A stretch of 64,000 bases of DNA from Budorcas taxicolor (lineage: Eukaryota; Chordata; Mammalia; Artiodactyla; Bovidae): contig NC_068910.1 in NCBI RefSeq assembly GCF_023091745.1, positions 86,122,170 through 86,186,169 on the forward strand, read 5' to 3'. The notes below the pieces were generated by a model, which saw only the letters and a list, made by a program, of their open reading frames with translations, made no database searches and was not told the origin of the DNA. The position numbers and the translations under genes were made by a program. How positions within the stretch are numbered: position 1 is the stretch's first letter; each line of letters begins with the position of its first letter. This document shows, in pieces, positions 11,075-21,045 of the stretch.

Positions 11075-11312
11075 GGAGTTTGGGGTTGACATGTACACTC
11101 TGCTGTATTTAAAACCGCTATCCAACAAGGACCTACTGTACAAGACAGGGAGCTCTGCTCAATATTCTGCAATAACCTATGTGGGGAAGAAATTAGAAAG
11201 AGAATAGATATGTGTATACATTTAACAGAATTACTATGATGTACACCTGAAACTAACATGGCATTATTAATCAACTATACTATAATAGAAAATAAAAGTT
11301 TTTGAAAAAACG
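11075..11312 (+). mobile_element. L1 3' end, sense
   Basis: Artiodactyl-type L1 3' UTR: GGGGTTGACATGTACAC, CAACAAGGACCTACTGTA, GATGTACACCTGAAACTAAC, ending in AATAGAAAATAAAAG and an A-run. Confidence 0.82.
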
Positions 11313-11438
11313 GTGAAGAACAAGGCAGAGAAGGGACCCGCCTTCACGATACTTTCATCCTAATGAATTTGTCCTGAAACACATTAGCCCACAATTCTGA
11401 ACGAGTTGTTCCCCGAATTCTGCCTTACTGTATTTTCC

Positions 11439-11620
11439 CAGTGTTTCTCAAGCTCTCTCTCTCTTAGAAAGGAATAAGACAACTTTAAATGAAAAAACCA
11501 CTTGGGATGTTTACTAAAAGTTTAGATTCTCAACCTGTGAAGCCTAGAGATTCTGTTTCAATAGACAGGACTGACTCAGCAATTTTTATTTAAAAATATT
11601 TTCAAATATGCTTTAAAAAT
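11439..11620 (+). mobile_element. MER5-like hAT fossil
   Basis: Opens with CAGTGTTTCTCAAGC, close to the hAT-Charlie end, and contains the MER5-type core GAGATTCTGTTTCAATAG followed by TTTTTATTTAAAAA. Heavily diverged, so the family is uncertain. Confidence 0.5.
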
Positions 11621-12474
11621 TCTTTTAAAAAGTGTGATTTTTGGAGGGGAAGCAGCGTAGAAAGAGCAGAAAAGTTTTGTAATATCTGAAAATTAGAGTG
11701 GTAGAATAGTTAAAAAGCAATTTTATTGTTGATTTGGTGAGTACCTTAAGTTGTCTTTGGACGAAAATCATCAAAGACAGCTTATTCCAGTGCAGAAATG
11801 AACTAATAAAGAATAATGACTAATCTTCCCAAATATTTGACCACTGAATTTTCTTCCAACTCATGCAGAGGAAAATTAAAAAAAAACACACACAAACATT
11901 TAGAATTGTATAGAACTTACAAACATAAAATGAATGCACACTTTTTTCCCTATTTACATGCTAATAATATAGCATCTATCTGGTCTTTAATAGCTTGCAT
12001 AGAACTACAGAGAACATTTTTTATATGAATAGAAAACTCCACTACGGTGTAATCACATGATAATATATTTCATGCATTGACAGAGTCAGAAGGTATGGTT
12101 AAATCTGAGTAACTTCGTTTTCTCCTTAACATAGTACAAATACTTCAAAAAGGATCTCTAACTATGTCTTTCTAATCTGAGGTAGAAATTTGCCTAACAG
12201 ATACAGTCTGTTATTGCTTAAAAAAATTTGAATGGTAGCATTTACTGTTTGGCACCCTTTACTTTCCAGAATTTCCTTTACTGAAAACTAAGATTTGAGG
12301 TTTCTTCCCAGAAATATTCACATTTCTAAAGACAACAAATAAAAGAATTAATTTTTATTACCTTCTTGCCAACTGTCTAAATTTTCACCTATTTTTTCCT
12401 TCATTCTAGATTTAACACAGCCATTGTCCAATCAATAAAAATGCCTCTTATATTTACCCAGAAATACAGGTTCC
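11621..12474. other. Unassigned AT-rich sequence
   Basis: AT-rich, no gene or repeat I can name. Confidence 0.5.
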
Positions 12475-12626
12475 ATTTTCTAAAGTAAAGAAATAAAAAC
12501 AAAAATAAACAATGGGACCCAACTGAACTTAAAACTTTTGTACAGTAAAAGAAATCATTGACAAAACAAAGACAATCTACTGAATGGGAGGAAAATAATT
12601 GCAAATAATATGACTAATAAGGGATT

Positions 12627-12732
12627 TGTTGTTGTTTAGTTGCCAAGTCACATCTGACTCTGTGACCCATGGACTGCAGCACACCAGGCTTCCCTGTCCT
12701 TCACCATTGTCTGAAGTTTGCTCAAATTCATG
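12627..12732 (-). mobile_element. BovB 3' end fragment nested in L1
   Basis: Old-type BovB 3' end in antisense (GTTGTTGTTTAGTTGCCAAG to CAAATTCATG). Flanked by a perfect 10-bp duplication ATAAGGGATT at 12617-12626 and 12733-12742, which restores the L1 sequence when one copy is removed. Confidence 0.9.
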
Positions 12733-13097
12733 ATAAGGGATTAATATTTAACGTATATAAACACCTCAAACAACTCAACATCAAAACAAACAACCCAGTT
12801 AAAAAATGGGCGTGAGAACTGAACAGACATTTTTCCAAAGAGAAAATGCAGATGGCCAAAGGCACATGGAAAGATGCTCAACATTGCTAATCATTGGGGA
12901 AATGCAAACCCAAACCACGACTTGATATCACCTCACAACTGTTAGAATGTTTATCATCAAAAAGAACACAAACAATAGTTGGCAAGGATGTGGAGAAAAG
13001 GAAACCCTTTTACACTGTTGCTGGGAGTGTAAACTGGTGTGGCCACTGTGGAAAACAGTATGGAAATTTCTCAAAAAACTAAAACTAGAACTACCAT

Positions 13098-13311
13098 CAG
13101 TCAGTTCAGTTCAGTTGCTCAGTCGTGTCTGACTCTTTGAGACCCCATCAACTCCTGGAGTTTGCCCAAACTCGTGTCCATTGAGTCAGTGATGCCATCC
13201 AACCATCTCATCCTCTGTCATCCCCTTCTCCTCTGCCTTCAGTCTTTCCCAGCATCAGGGTCTTTTCAAATGAGTTAGCTGTTCACATCAGGTGGCCAAA
13301 GTATTGGAGTT
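13098..13311 (-). mobile_element. BovB 3' end fragment nested in L1
   Basis: Antisense BovB: TTCAG tail, CAGTCGTGTCTGACTC, and truncation at GTATTGGAGTTTCA. An internal deletion of ~30 bases follows GACCCCATC near 13149. The L1 resumes at TATAAGCCAGTAATTC. Confidence 0.88.
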
Positions 13312-13480
13312 TCATATAAGCCAGTAATTCAACTTCTGGGTATATAACCAAGAAAATAAAAAACATTAATTTGAAAATATACATGTATTCCAATGTTCAT
13401 AGCAGCATTATTTACAATTGCCAAGATCAGGAAGCAACCTGAGTGTCTGTCAGCAGCTGAATGGATAAGGATGTAAAGTA

Positions 13481-13482
13481 TA

Positions 13483-13527
<45 letters not shown>

Positions 13528-13545
13528 GTATGTATGTATGTATAC
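13481..13545. repeat. (TG)n(TA)n(TATG)n microsatellite
   Basis: Compound dinucleotide/tetranucleotide tract located at the TATA-rich position of the host L1, just upstream of a SINE. Confidence 0.9.
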
Positions 13546-13546
13546 A

Positions 13547-13713
13547 GGGCTTCTCAGGTGGCTCAGATGGTAAAGAATCTGCTGCAATGTAGGAGACTGA
13601 TCCCTGGGTTGGAAGGATTCCCTGGAGAAGGGAATGGCACAGAGGAGCCTGGCAAGCTACAGTCCATGGAATCACAAAGAGTCAAACATGACTGAGCAAC
13701 AAACACTTTCACT

Positions 13714-13715
<2 letters not shown>
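13547..13715 (+). mobile_element. Bov-tA SINE in microsatellite
   Basis: Head GGGCTTCTCAGGTGGCTCAG, middle TGGAGAAGGGAATGG, 3' end GAGTCAAACATGACTGAGCA. A ~45-base internal deletion removes the CCACTCCAGTATTC block. Confidence 0.9.

Positions 13716-13716
<1 letters not shown>

Positions 13717-13754
<38 letters not shown>
13717..13754. repeat. (TA)n microsatellite
   Basis: About 19 uninterrupted AT units between two Bov-tA SINEs inside the L1. Confidence 0.95.
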
Positions 13755-13756
<2 letters not shown>

Positions 13757-13765
13757 TATGTGTAC

Positions 13766-13968
13766 GGCTTCCCTCATAGCTCAGTTGGTAAAGAACCTGC
13801 CTGTGATACAGGAGACCTGGGTTCAATCCCTGGGTTGGGAAGATCCTCCAGAGACAAGAATGGCAACCCGCTCCAATATTCTTGCCTGGAGAATCCCATA
13901 GGCAGAGGAGCCTGGCAGGCTATAGTCCATGGGGTCATAAGAGTTGGACACGATTTAGTGGCTAAACC
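13766..13968 (+). mobile_element. Bov-tA SINE in microsatellite
   Basis: Full-length-looking Bov-tA (GGCTTCCCTCATAGCTCAG ... GGACACGATTTAGTGGCTAAA) inserted in the same AT/GT-rich L1 region as its neighbour. Confidence 0.92.
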
Positions 13969-13980
13969 ACCACCATCACC

Positions 13981-13993
13981 ATTCATATATGTA

Positions 13994-14036
<43 letters not shown>

Positions 14037-14069
14037 TTTTCACATATATACATACATATATATACAAAC
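13981..14069. repeat. (TA)n/(TG)n microsatellite
   Basis: Third part of the expanded TA/TG tract, after which the L1 continues at CAATGGAAAACCACTTAGCC. Confidence 0.93.
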
Positions 14070-14399
14070 AAACAATGGAAAACCACTTAGCCATAAAAAG
14101 AATGAAATTCTGCCATGTTCAGCAACATGGATGAACCTGGAGGTCATTATGCTAAATTAGATAAGTCAGGAATAGAAAGACAAATACTGCGTAATATCAT
14201 ATATGTGGAATCTAAAAATACAGCAAACTAGTAAATATAACAAAAAAGAAGCAGACTCACAGATATAGATGACAAAGTAATGGTTATCAGTGGAAGGGAA
14301 AGGAAGGACATTACAGAGGTGGGGAAATAGGAGGTAGAAACTGCTGGATATAAGGCAGGCTGAATGATGTATTGTCCAACATGAGGAACTTAGCCAATA

Positions 14400-14478
14400 T
14401 CTTCCCGACCCAGGAACTGAACCAGGGTCTTTAGCATTGCTGGTGGATTCTTTACCAGCTGAGCTACCAGGGAATCCA
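14400..14478 (-). mobile_element. Bov-tA SINE head fragment, antisense
   Basis: Reverse complement of only the tRNA-like head (CTTCCCGACCCAGGAACTGAA ... GAGCTACCAGGGAATCC), lying in the L1 3' UTR and followed by another short TA tract (14480-14515). Confidence 0.82.
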
Positions 14479-14730
14479 TATATACATGGATTATATATAT
14501 ACATATATATATATAAATCTTTGTTCTTTGTTGTTCTTTATATATAAATAAAGAACAGTAAAGGACAATATAAACTAAAAAATCTTTTATGTTGGGACAA
14601 TAAAACTGTTCTTAAATTGGATTATGATAATCATCACACCACTTGGTCAAAATATTAAAAGTACAGAATTGTATAATTTAAAAGGGTAAATGTTATGGTG
14701 TATAAGTTATATTTCAATAAATTGTTAGAA

Positions 14731-16273
14731 AATGTTTACTAGGTTTATTTTAATTGCTAGAAGTGTTTGCTAAGCTTTCGGTTGCAAATCTGTGGAGAAA
14801 AAAAGGGAAGCAAGTAAAGAAATAGATTTTCCCATATTTCCCCCTCTATTTCGTTTTTTACTTTTTTAAGACATAGTATCATCATATAGAAATCTTCCTT
14901 CAGAAGAAAGGAGTACTTCTTGTAAGCTTAGAAATTTTAGTTAAGATGGATATCTTAGATAAGTATAACAATAAAATGTGTCTGAAAACAATGGCTATAA
15001 TTTTACTTACTCATAATGTGTTTTCTTGGAAGGCTACATTCTGTATCTTGGTAAGTTTCTGAGTGGAGTTTCCATTACATCTGTAAAGGATGCTCTAGAA
15101 GACATATCCATACAGAGCATGAAATGGGGCTTAAGGAATTTTAAAAGGCCCATGTAATTCTGAATTAAGACGTCCAATACATGGAGAACGACACTTACTA
15201 GAAAATTTTGCCAAAAACTTACCATATAAAACATTAAAAGAAGTACATTTCCAAAGCAATTCTCTCTTATTCATGCATAATTCAATAAATGTTATCAGTA
15301 TCATTGTCTTCTCTCTGTGGTAGGGATGACATTACTGTGAAAACAAAGACCAGTCTGAGCTTCAGAGATTATTGATCCCATGAGGCACATCAATGTCATG
15401 GCAACACAGGATGCTATACTTTAAGTCCATCTCAAAGCAGTGAGTTTTATAAACCTTAACTAAGCAGAGGACTTTCCTAACATGCAGATTCTTTAATGAA
15501 TCCCTTCTGGGTTGTTCCTCCTCTGGTCACTTAAGTAATCCATGTTCTGTAAGTACTTATTCTCAGAAGAACTGAAAAAGTTGATACTGGCATTTAACTT
15601 TGAGAACTGCATTTGATGATTTCCTGAATTCTTGCTGTGTGAACTACACATAACCATCAGTGTCTGAAAACTTCCACGTGCATCAAGACACTCAAAGTCT
15701 GAGTATCTTGAACATTGCAGAGTCGTTCACATCCTCCTAAAAATGTGGTATCAGTGCTAAGCTAGGATTGCATAGATTCTAAAAGTCACAATGGAGAGTA
15801 GATATTTCTAGTACTATACTAGACCTGACACACTAAAGTTAACTATAAAACATTCTGAAGTCAAAGGATAGTGAAGGGTGTTAGGCAGCAGCAATAATTA
15901 GCCAAAGATCCATTGCTCAGAGAAGTAAGAAGGGAGAAACCTCCAGACAAATGTGATGAAGATATCTATGATTATTCACTCTCTTCTTGGACTTCTTAGC
16001 TTGAACATTTAATACAGGTTCCCAGATCTTTTTAAGTATCTCTCATCTAGGGCTTCTTCATGGTAGGCACTGTGCATATCTACTCAAACATGCACAGTGC
16101 TCAGGCGACTTTCAAACTGAGATGTCAAGAAACTTTTTTCTTTTTCCTTTGAGAAAGTGATAGAAAAAGTTTCTATCACCAGAAGCATCATATTCATGAA
16201 GAATTCTCTCTCAAAACTAAGATGTTAAATTGATCTTATTTGGCTGCCTAGAAATAAGATGGTTTTGCTTTTT
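14731..16273. other. Unassigned sequence
   Basis: About 1.5 kb with no gene or nameable repeat. It contains a perfect small hairpin at 16157-16179. Confidence 0.5.
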
Positions 16274-16397
16274 TTAATGTTTACAGTTTTTGTCCCCATC
16301 TTGTGGTATGTGGAATATTAGTTCACTGACCAGGCATGAACCAGCTCCTCCTGCATTGCAAGTATGAAGTCTTAACCACTGGACCACCAGGGAAGTC
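16274..16397 (-). mobile_element. CHR-type SINE fragment, antisense
   Basis: Shows TTAGTTCACTGACCAGGCAT, then TCTTAACCACTGGACCACCAGGGAAGTC-type end (16371-16397), the antisense of the cetartiodactyl tRNA-derived CHR head. Confidence 0.75.
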
Positions 16398-17165
16398 AAA
16401 GGATGGTTTTAAAACGCAGAAGGAATTTTCTTCAAACTCTAAAGATATCATCACAAAATGCATACATTAAAAAGAAATACTCGTAGTCTGACTTGATAAA
16501 CTATTGTACACTAGAAAAAACATTAAATGGTATAGGTTCAGTGCTTTGCATGTACTTGTATAAGAAAGTAGCCAATATATGTTGTTACTTTTGGTAGAAA
16601 TTATTAGTAACCAATATTGTGGTGACTAGTAGAAAATGGACAGGGATGACTATGTATTTTCTAGTTTTGCTCTTACCGACACCTAAATATTTGAGTGTCG
16701 TATTTGATGCTTGCTTGATTTCAATATCTGTAACAAACAAACATGATTTTAATGAAAATGATTAAATTTATGAGTTGTTAGGAAGAGAATCATCACATAG
16801 AGCATGGCACAAAGCTTTTTGCAACAAGTCATAGACTTTTTACCACTTGGTGAAATCCCTGCTTTGCAAGAAAAATTTTTGAGATAAAAATAAACATTTT
16901 AAAGACTAAAATAGTTTTCATAATAATCCATCTTTAGATGGTGAAATGCAAATCTGTTCAAAGATACCTTCTCACATGGAAGATTTTAGTAAATTATACT
17001 TCCTGAGGAGTCAAAAATGCAAATTATAAAATTTAGAAGAGGCAAAAATGGCACAAAGATCACCATCTCATTTTACAAAACAAGAATATGCTAAGGAGTT
17101 CTCTAGACAAAACATCAAGAACCAGTATCATGGAAATCCAGTCATTTTAAAAAGTCCAAATTTTG
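16398..17165. other. Unassigned AT-rich sequence
   Basis: No gene or nameable repeat seen. Confidence 0.5.
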
Positions 17166-17241
17166 TTGCCAGTATTCATATCATTTTTAATTATTTATTT
17201 TTAAATTTTTGTAAAAGATGCACAGCATAAAATTTACCCAT

Positions 17242-17573
17242 TTAGCCATTTTATTTATTTATTTCTGGCTGTGCTAGGTCTTCCTGGCTGTGTGGGCTTT
17301 CTCTACTTGCAGCTAGTGGGGTCAGTTCTCTAGCTGTGGTTTGCAAGAGAAGCAGTGGCTTCTCTTGGTGCAGAAGACATGGGCTTTAGTAGTTTTTGGT
17401 ACCTGGGCTCAGCAGGTGTGGTTCTGGAGCTCTAGAGCACAGGCTTACTAATTGTGGGACATAGGCTTCTTTGTTCTGCAGCATATGGGATCTTCCCAGA
17501 CCTGGGATTGAACTTGTGTGTCCTGCATTTGCTGGCAGATTCTTTACCACTGAGCCACCAGGGAAACTCTCAT
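17242..17573 (-). mobile_element. CHR-type SINE, long, antisense, nested in L1
   Basis: Reads TTTCTGGCTGTGCTAGGTCT at the left to TTTACCACTGAGCCACCAGG at the right. The L1 sequence CATTTTA occurs on both sides (17239-17250 region and 17570-17577), suggesting a short target duplication. Confidence 0.78.
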
Positions 17574-18358
17574 TTTAAACATTTTTAACTGTACAGTTTA
17601 GTATATTAAATTCACATTTTTGTGAACCATCCCCACCATCCATCTCAAAAACTTTTTTCATCTTATGAAACTGAAATTTTGTACCTATTAAAGAATAACT
17701 CCCCACTCATCCCTCCTGCTTGGCCCTGGCATCCACCATTCTACTCTCTGTCTCCATGAGTTTAACTTTGTAGGTACCTCATATTTGGGGTATCATACAG
17801 TATTTATTCTTTTGTGACTGGCTTACATCACTTAACATAATGTCTTCATGGGTCATCCATGTTGTAACATGTGCCAGAACATTCTCCTTTTTGAGGTTGA
17901 ATAATATTCTCTTGTATTATATACCACATTTTGTCTATTCATTTATCTGTCCATAGGCATTTACATTGCTTTCACATTTTGGCAGTTGTGAATAACACTA
18001 CTATCAAGGTGGGTATACAAATAACTGTTCAAGTCCCTGCTTTTCTTTTGGGTGTACCAAGAAATGAAGTTTACCAGAAGAATTTACAGTATTTCAGAAT
18101 TATGTTATTATACAATTTACAGTAATTCTACAGTTAGCTTTTTGAGGAACTACCATACTATTTTCCACAATGTCTGCCTCCTTCTGCGTCACCCTGGCAA
18201 TGCATAAGGGTTCCAATTTCCTCACATCTTTTCCAACATTTGTTATTTTCTGTTGTCTTTTTCCCCCCTTTTAAAATTTTATAATAATTCTCCTAAGTGA
18301 ATGGTATAACATTATGGTTTTGATTTGCATTTCCCTGATAATTATTGATGTTGAACAT

Positions 18359-18560
18359 TGGCTTCCCAGGTGGTGCAGAATATGCCTGCCAATGCAGGAG
18401 ACCCAAGAGATGTGGGCTCAATCCCTGGGTTGGGAAGATCCCCTGGAGTAGGAAATGGCAACCTGTTTTGGTATTCTTGCCTGGAAAATTCCATGGAGGA
18501 TCCTGCAGACTACAGTCCATGGGGTCACAAAGAGTTGCACATGGCTAAATGACTGAGCAC
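18359..18560 (+). mobile_element. Bov-tA SINE nested in L1
   Basis: TGGCTTCCCAGGTGGTGCAG to GACTGAGCAC. ACAT lies at 18355-18358 and 18561-18564; the L1 phrase GATGTTGAACATCTTTT is restored when the SINE is removed. Confidence 0.93.
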
Positions 18561-18852
18561 ACATCTTTTTATGGGGTCATTGAGAGATTATTTTATTTTA
18601 TTTTTTTGAGAAGTGTAGATTCAAGTCTTTTGCCCATTTTTAAAATTGGGTTGCTTGGTTTGTTGTTTTCTTTATATAGTCTGAATATTAATCTCTTATC
18701 AAATATGTAATTTGCAAATGTCCTCTCCCATTCTATAGGTTGTTTCTTCACTCTATTGATAGTGTCCTTTAACGCACAAAAACTTTAAATTTTGATGCAA
18801 TCCACTTTATCTATTTTTTATTTCTTGATCAAATATTGTCTTAACAGAATGA

Positions 18853-19272
18853 TTTTCAGTTGAATTGGCCATGGTTATGATCGGTTGTACTCAGGACAGA
18901 GTTTTCCACATAAAACAAGTTAAAGTAAGAGCAGAGTTTGATTGTATTCTCTGCCATTCATGCATTCTGCAGGATTGGTGCACAGTTTCACCTGATTATA
19001 AGCAGTTTTTATTTTTCTATTTTTTCATTTGATTCCTCTTGCATTTTCAAATAAAATGATTACTTTATTTTAAATCCAAATTTATGTCCAAAAACATTCT
19101 GAAACAGATATATATTTTTTTTAGTTGCCATCATTCCTGCTTCTTGGATGTACTATATCTGAATTCTCCAAAATTTACCTCTAGGCTGGACAGTTTTCCA
19201 ATCCATTTGTTTTACAGTTACTTTACTTCCTAGTCATGTGTTGTTTAAATACAGGAGAGGTGCTGAAGTGTT
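18853..19272. other. Unassigned sequence
   Basis: AT-rich, no gene or nameable repeat. Confidence 0.5.
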
Positions 19273-19396
19273 CTGGAAGTCTGAGTGAACTCCGGGAGAT
19301 GGTGATGGACAGGGAGGCCTGGCATGCTGCGATTCATGGGGTCGCAAAGAGTCGGACACGACTGAGCAACTGAACTGAACTGAACTGAACTGAACT
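19273..19396 (+). mobile_element. BovB 3' end, very short copy
   Basis: Only the last ~125 bases of BovB: GAGTGAACTCCGGGAGATGG to a tail of five GAACT-type units. Confidence 0.92.
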
Positions 19397-19431
19397 CTGT
19401 TTTTAGGGATTCCAGATTTTCAGGAAAAGCA

Positions 19432-19672
19432 ATTTCAAAAACAATGTGGAGGTTCCTCAAAAAACTAAAAATAGAACCACCATATGATCCTGATATTTCA
19501 GTTTTGAGTATATGTCTGAAAAAAAGTAGTAATTGGAAAAGATACATGTACCTATTGTTCATAGCAGCACTATTTACCATAGCCAAGATATGGAAGCAGC
19601 CCAGTGTCCATCAGCAGATGAATGGATAAAGAAGATGTGATGTATATGTACACACATATATACAATGGATAC

Positions 19673-19704
<32 letters not shown>

Positions 19705-20160
19705 ATCCATGGAATATTACTTAGCCATAAAAAGAATGAAATTTTGCCATTTTCAGCAACATAGACCTAGATAGTATGCTAAGTAAAATAAGTCAGACAG
19801 AGAAAGAAAAATACTGTATGATGTCACTTATATATGGAATCTAAAAAATAGAACAAATGTATATATCAAAACAGAAACAGACTCATAGACATAGGAAGTA
19901 ACCTAGTGATTACTGGTGGAGAGAGGAAAGGGGCGTGGGACAATGTGTGTACACAGGATCGAGAGATACAAATCACTTTGTATAAAATAGATAAGCAACA
20001 AGGATATATTATACAGCACAAAGAATTATAGCCATCATTTTGTAATAATTTTTAATGGAATTTAATTTATGAAAACACTGAATTACTATGTTATATACTT
20101 GAAGCTAATAGAATATTATGAATCAACTATATTTCAATAAAGAGACAGTTTCAAAGACCT
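19432..20160 (+). mobile_element. L1 3' end, sense
   Basis: L1 ORF2 terminus (CTCAAAAAACTAAAAATAGA, AGCAGCACTATTTACCATAG, TCCATCAGCAGATGAATGGA, TTACTTAGCCATAAAAAGAA) and 3' UTR (GGATATATTATACAGCACAA, ATGAATCAACTATATTTCAA). 5'-truncated and dead. Confidence 0.88.
19660..19706. repeat. (TA)n(TG)n microsatellite in L1
   Basis: TA/TG expansion at the same L1 position as the one in the 12475-14730 copy. Confidence 0.92.
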
Positions 20161-20206
20161 CATGAGAGTCTGAGTGCATTGCCTTGTGCTTTAATTATAT
20201 TTAGGT

Positions 20207-20412
20207 AATGGGCCTCCTCTGGTGACTGAGAAGGTAAAGAATCTGCCTGCAATGCAGGAGACCCAGGTTCAGTCCCTGGTCAGGAAGATCCCTTGGAGGA
20301 GGTCATGGCAACCCATTCCAGTACTCTTGCCTGGAGAATCCCATGGATAGAGGAGCCTGAGGATCTACAGTCCATGGGGTTGCAAAGAGTTGGACATGAC
20401 CAACTAACACTT
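20207..20412 (+). mobile_element. Bov-tA SINE
   Basis: GGGCCTCCTCTGGTGACTGA head, GGTTCAGTCCCTGG, and GTTGGACATGACCAACTAAC end. Confidence 0.92.
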
Positions 20413-20464
20413 TCACATTTCAAAGGTCCTCCCAGATTTAATCAAATACCTGCTCTAATGGATA

Positions 20465-21045
20465 AAGCTGAACAGTTCCAACCATGGCCTGCAGCACACC
20501 AGGCTTCCCTGTCCATCACCAACTCCCAGAGCTTACTCAAACTCATGTCCATCGAGTCACTGATGCTATCCAACAATCTCATCCTCTTTCGTCCCCTTCT
20601 CCTGCCTTCAATCTTTCATAGCATCAGGGTCTTTTCCAATGAGTCAGTTCTTTGCATCAGGTGGCCAAAATCATTGGAGTTTCAGCTTAATCATCAGTCC
20701 TTCCTTCCAATGAATATTTAGGACTGATTTCCTTTAGGATGGACTAGTTGGATCTCCTTGAAGTCCAAGGGATTCTCAAGAGTCTTCTCCAACACCACAG
20801 TTTAAAAGCATCAATTCTTCAGCACTGTTTTCTTTGTAGTTCAACTTTCACATCCATACATGACTATTGGAAAAACCATAGCTTTGACTAGGTGGACCTT
20901 TGTTGACAAAGCAATGTCTCTGCTTTTTAATGCTGTCTAGTTTGGTCATAGCTTTTCTTCCAAGGAGCAAGTGTCTTTTAGTTTCATGGCTATAGTCCCC
21001 ATCTGCAGTGATTTTGGAGCCCCCCCTTCCCAAACCATTAAGTCT
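20465..21045 (-). mobile_element. BovB LINE, older copy, antisense
   Basis: Antisense BovB from near the 3' end (CCTGCAGCACACCAGGCTTC) through the C-terminal region to GTGATTTTGGAGCCCCCC. Many substitutions and a missing tail; no usable frame. Confidence 0.9.

Larger units (their letters stand above)
12475..14730 (+). mobile_element. Old L1 (ORF2 3' part and 3' UTR), host of nested insertions
   Basis: Sense L1 ORF2 C-terminal DNA: AAAAATAAACAATGGGACCC, AAAATGGGCGTGAGAACTGAACAGACA-type stretch (12805-12830), GGAGAAAAGGAAACCC, ATAGCAGCATTATTTACA, GTGTCTGTCAGCAGCTGAATGGATAA-type stretch (13442-13467), CCACTTAGCCATAAAAAGAATG, then an AT-rich 3' UTR ending near TTTCAATAAATTG. It is interrupted by two BovB fragments, two complete SINEs, one SINE head and expanded dinucleotide repeats. 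Frame fragments such as the one at 12894-13132 are dead ORF2 remnants. Confidence 0.88.
17166..18852 (-). mobile_element. Old L1 (L1M-like), antisense
   Basis: Antisense L1 3' UTR and ORF2 end: AAAATTTACCCATTTAGCC, TTTTTAACTGTACAGTTTAG, TATTCTTTTGTGACTGGC, GGCATTTACATTGCTTTCAC, TTTGATTTGCATTTCCCTG, TTGCAAATGTCCTCTCCCA. Interrupted by a CHR SINE and a Bov-tA. ORF2 is fully decayed. Confidence 0.85.

Noticed and set aside
13634..14134. 166-codon plus-strand open frame
   Set aside because: It runs through two Bov-tA SINEs and TA/TG repeats; the YIYIYIY stretches are translated microsatellite.
20293..20721. 142-codon plus frame
   Set aside because: Crosses a Bov-tA and the antisense strand of a BovB; no independent protein signature.
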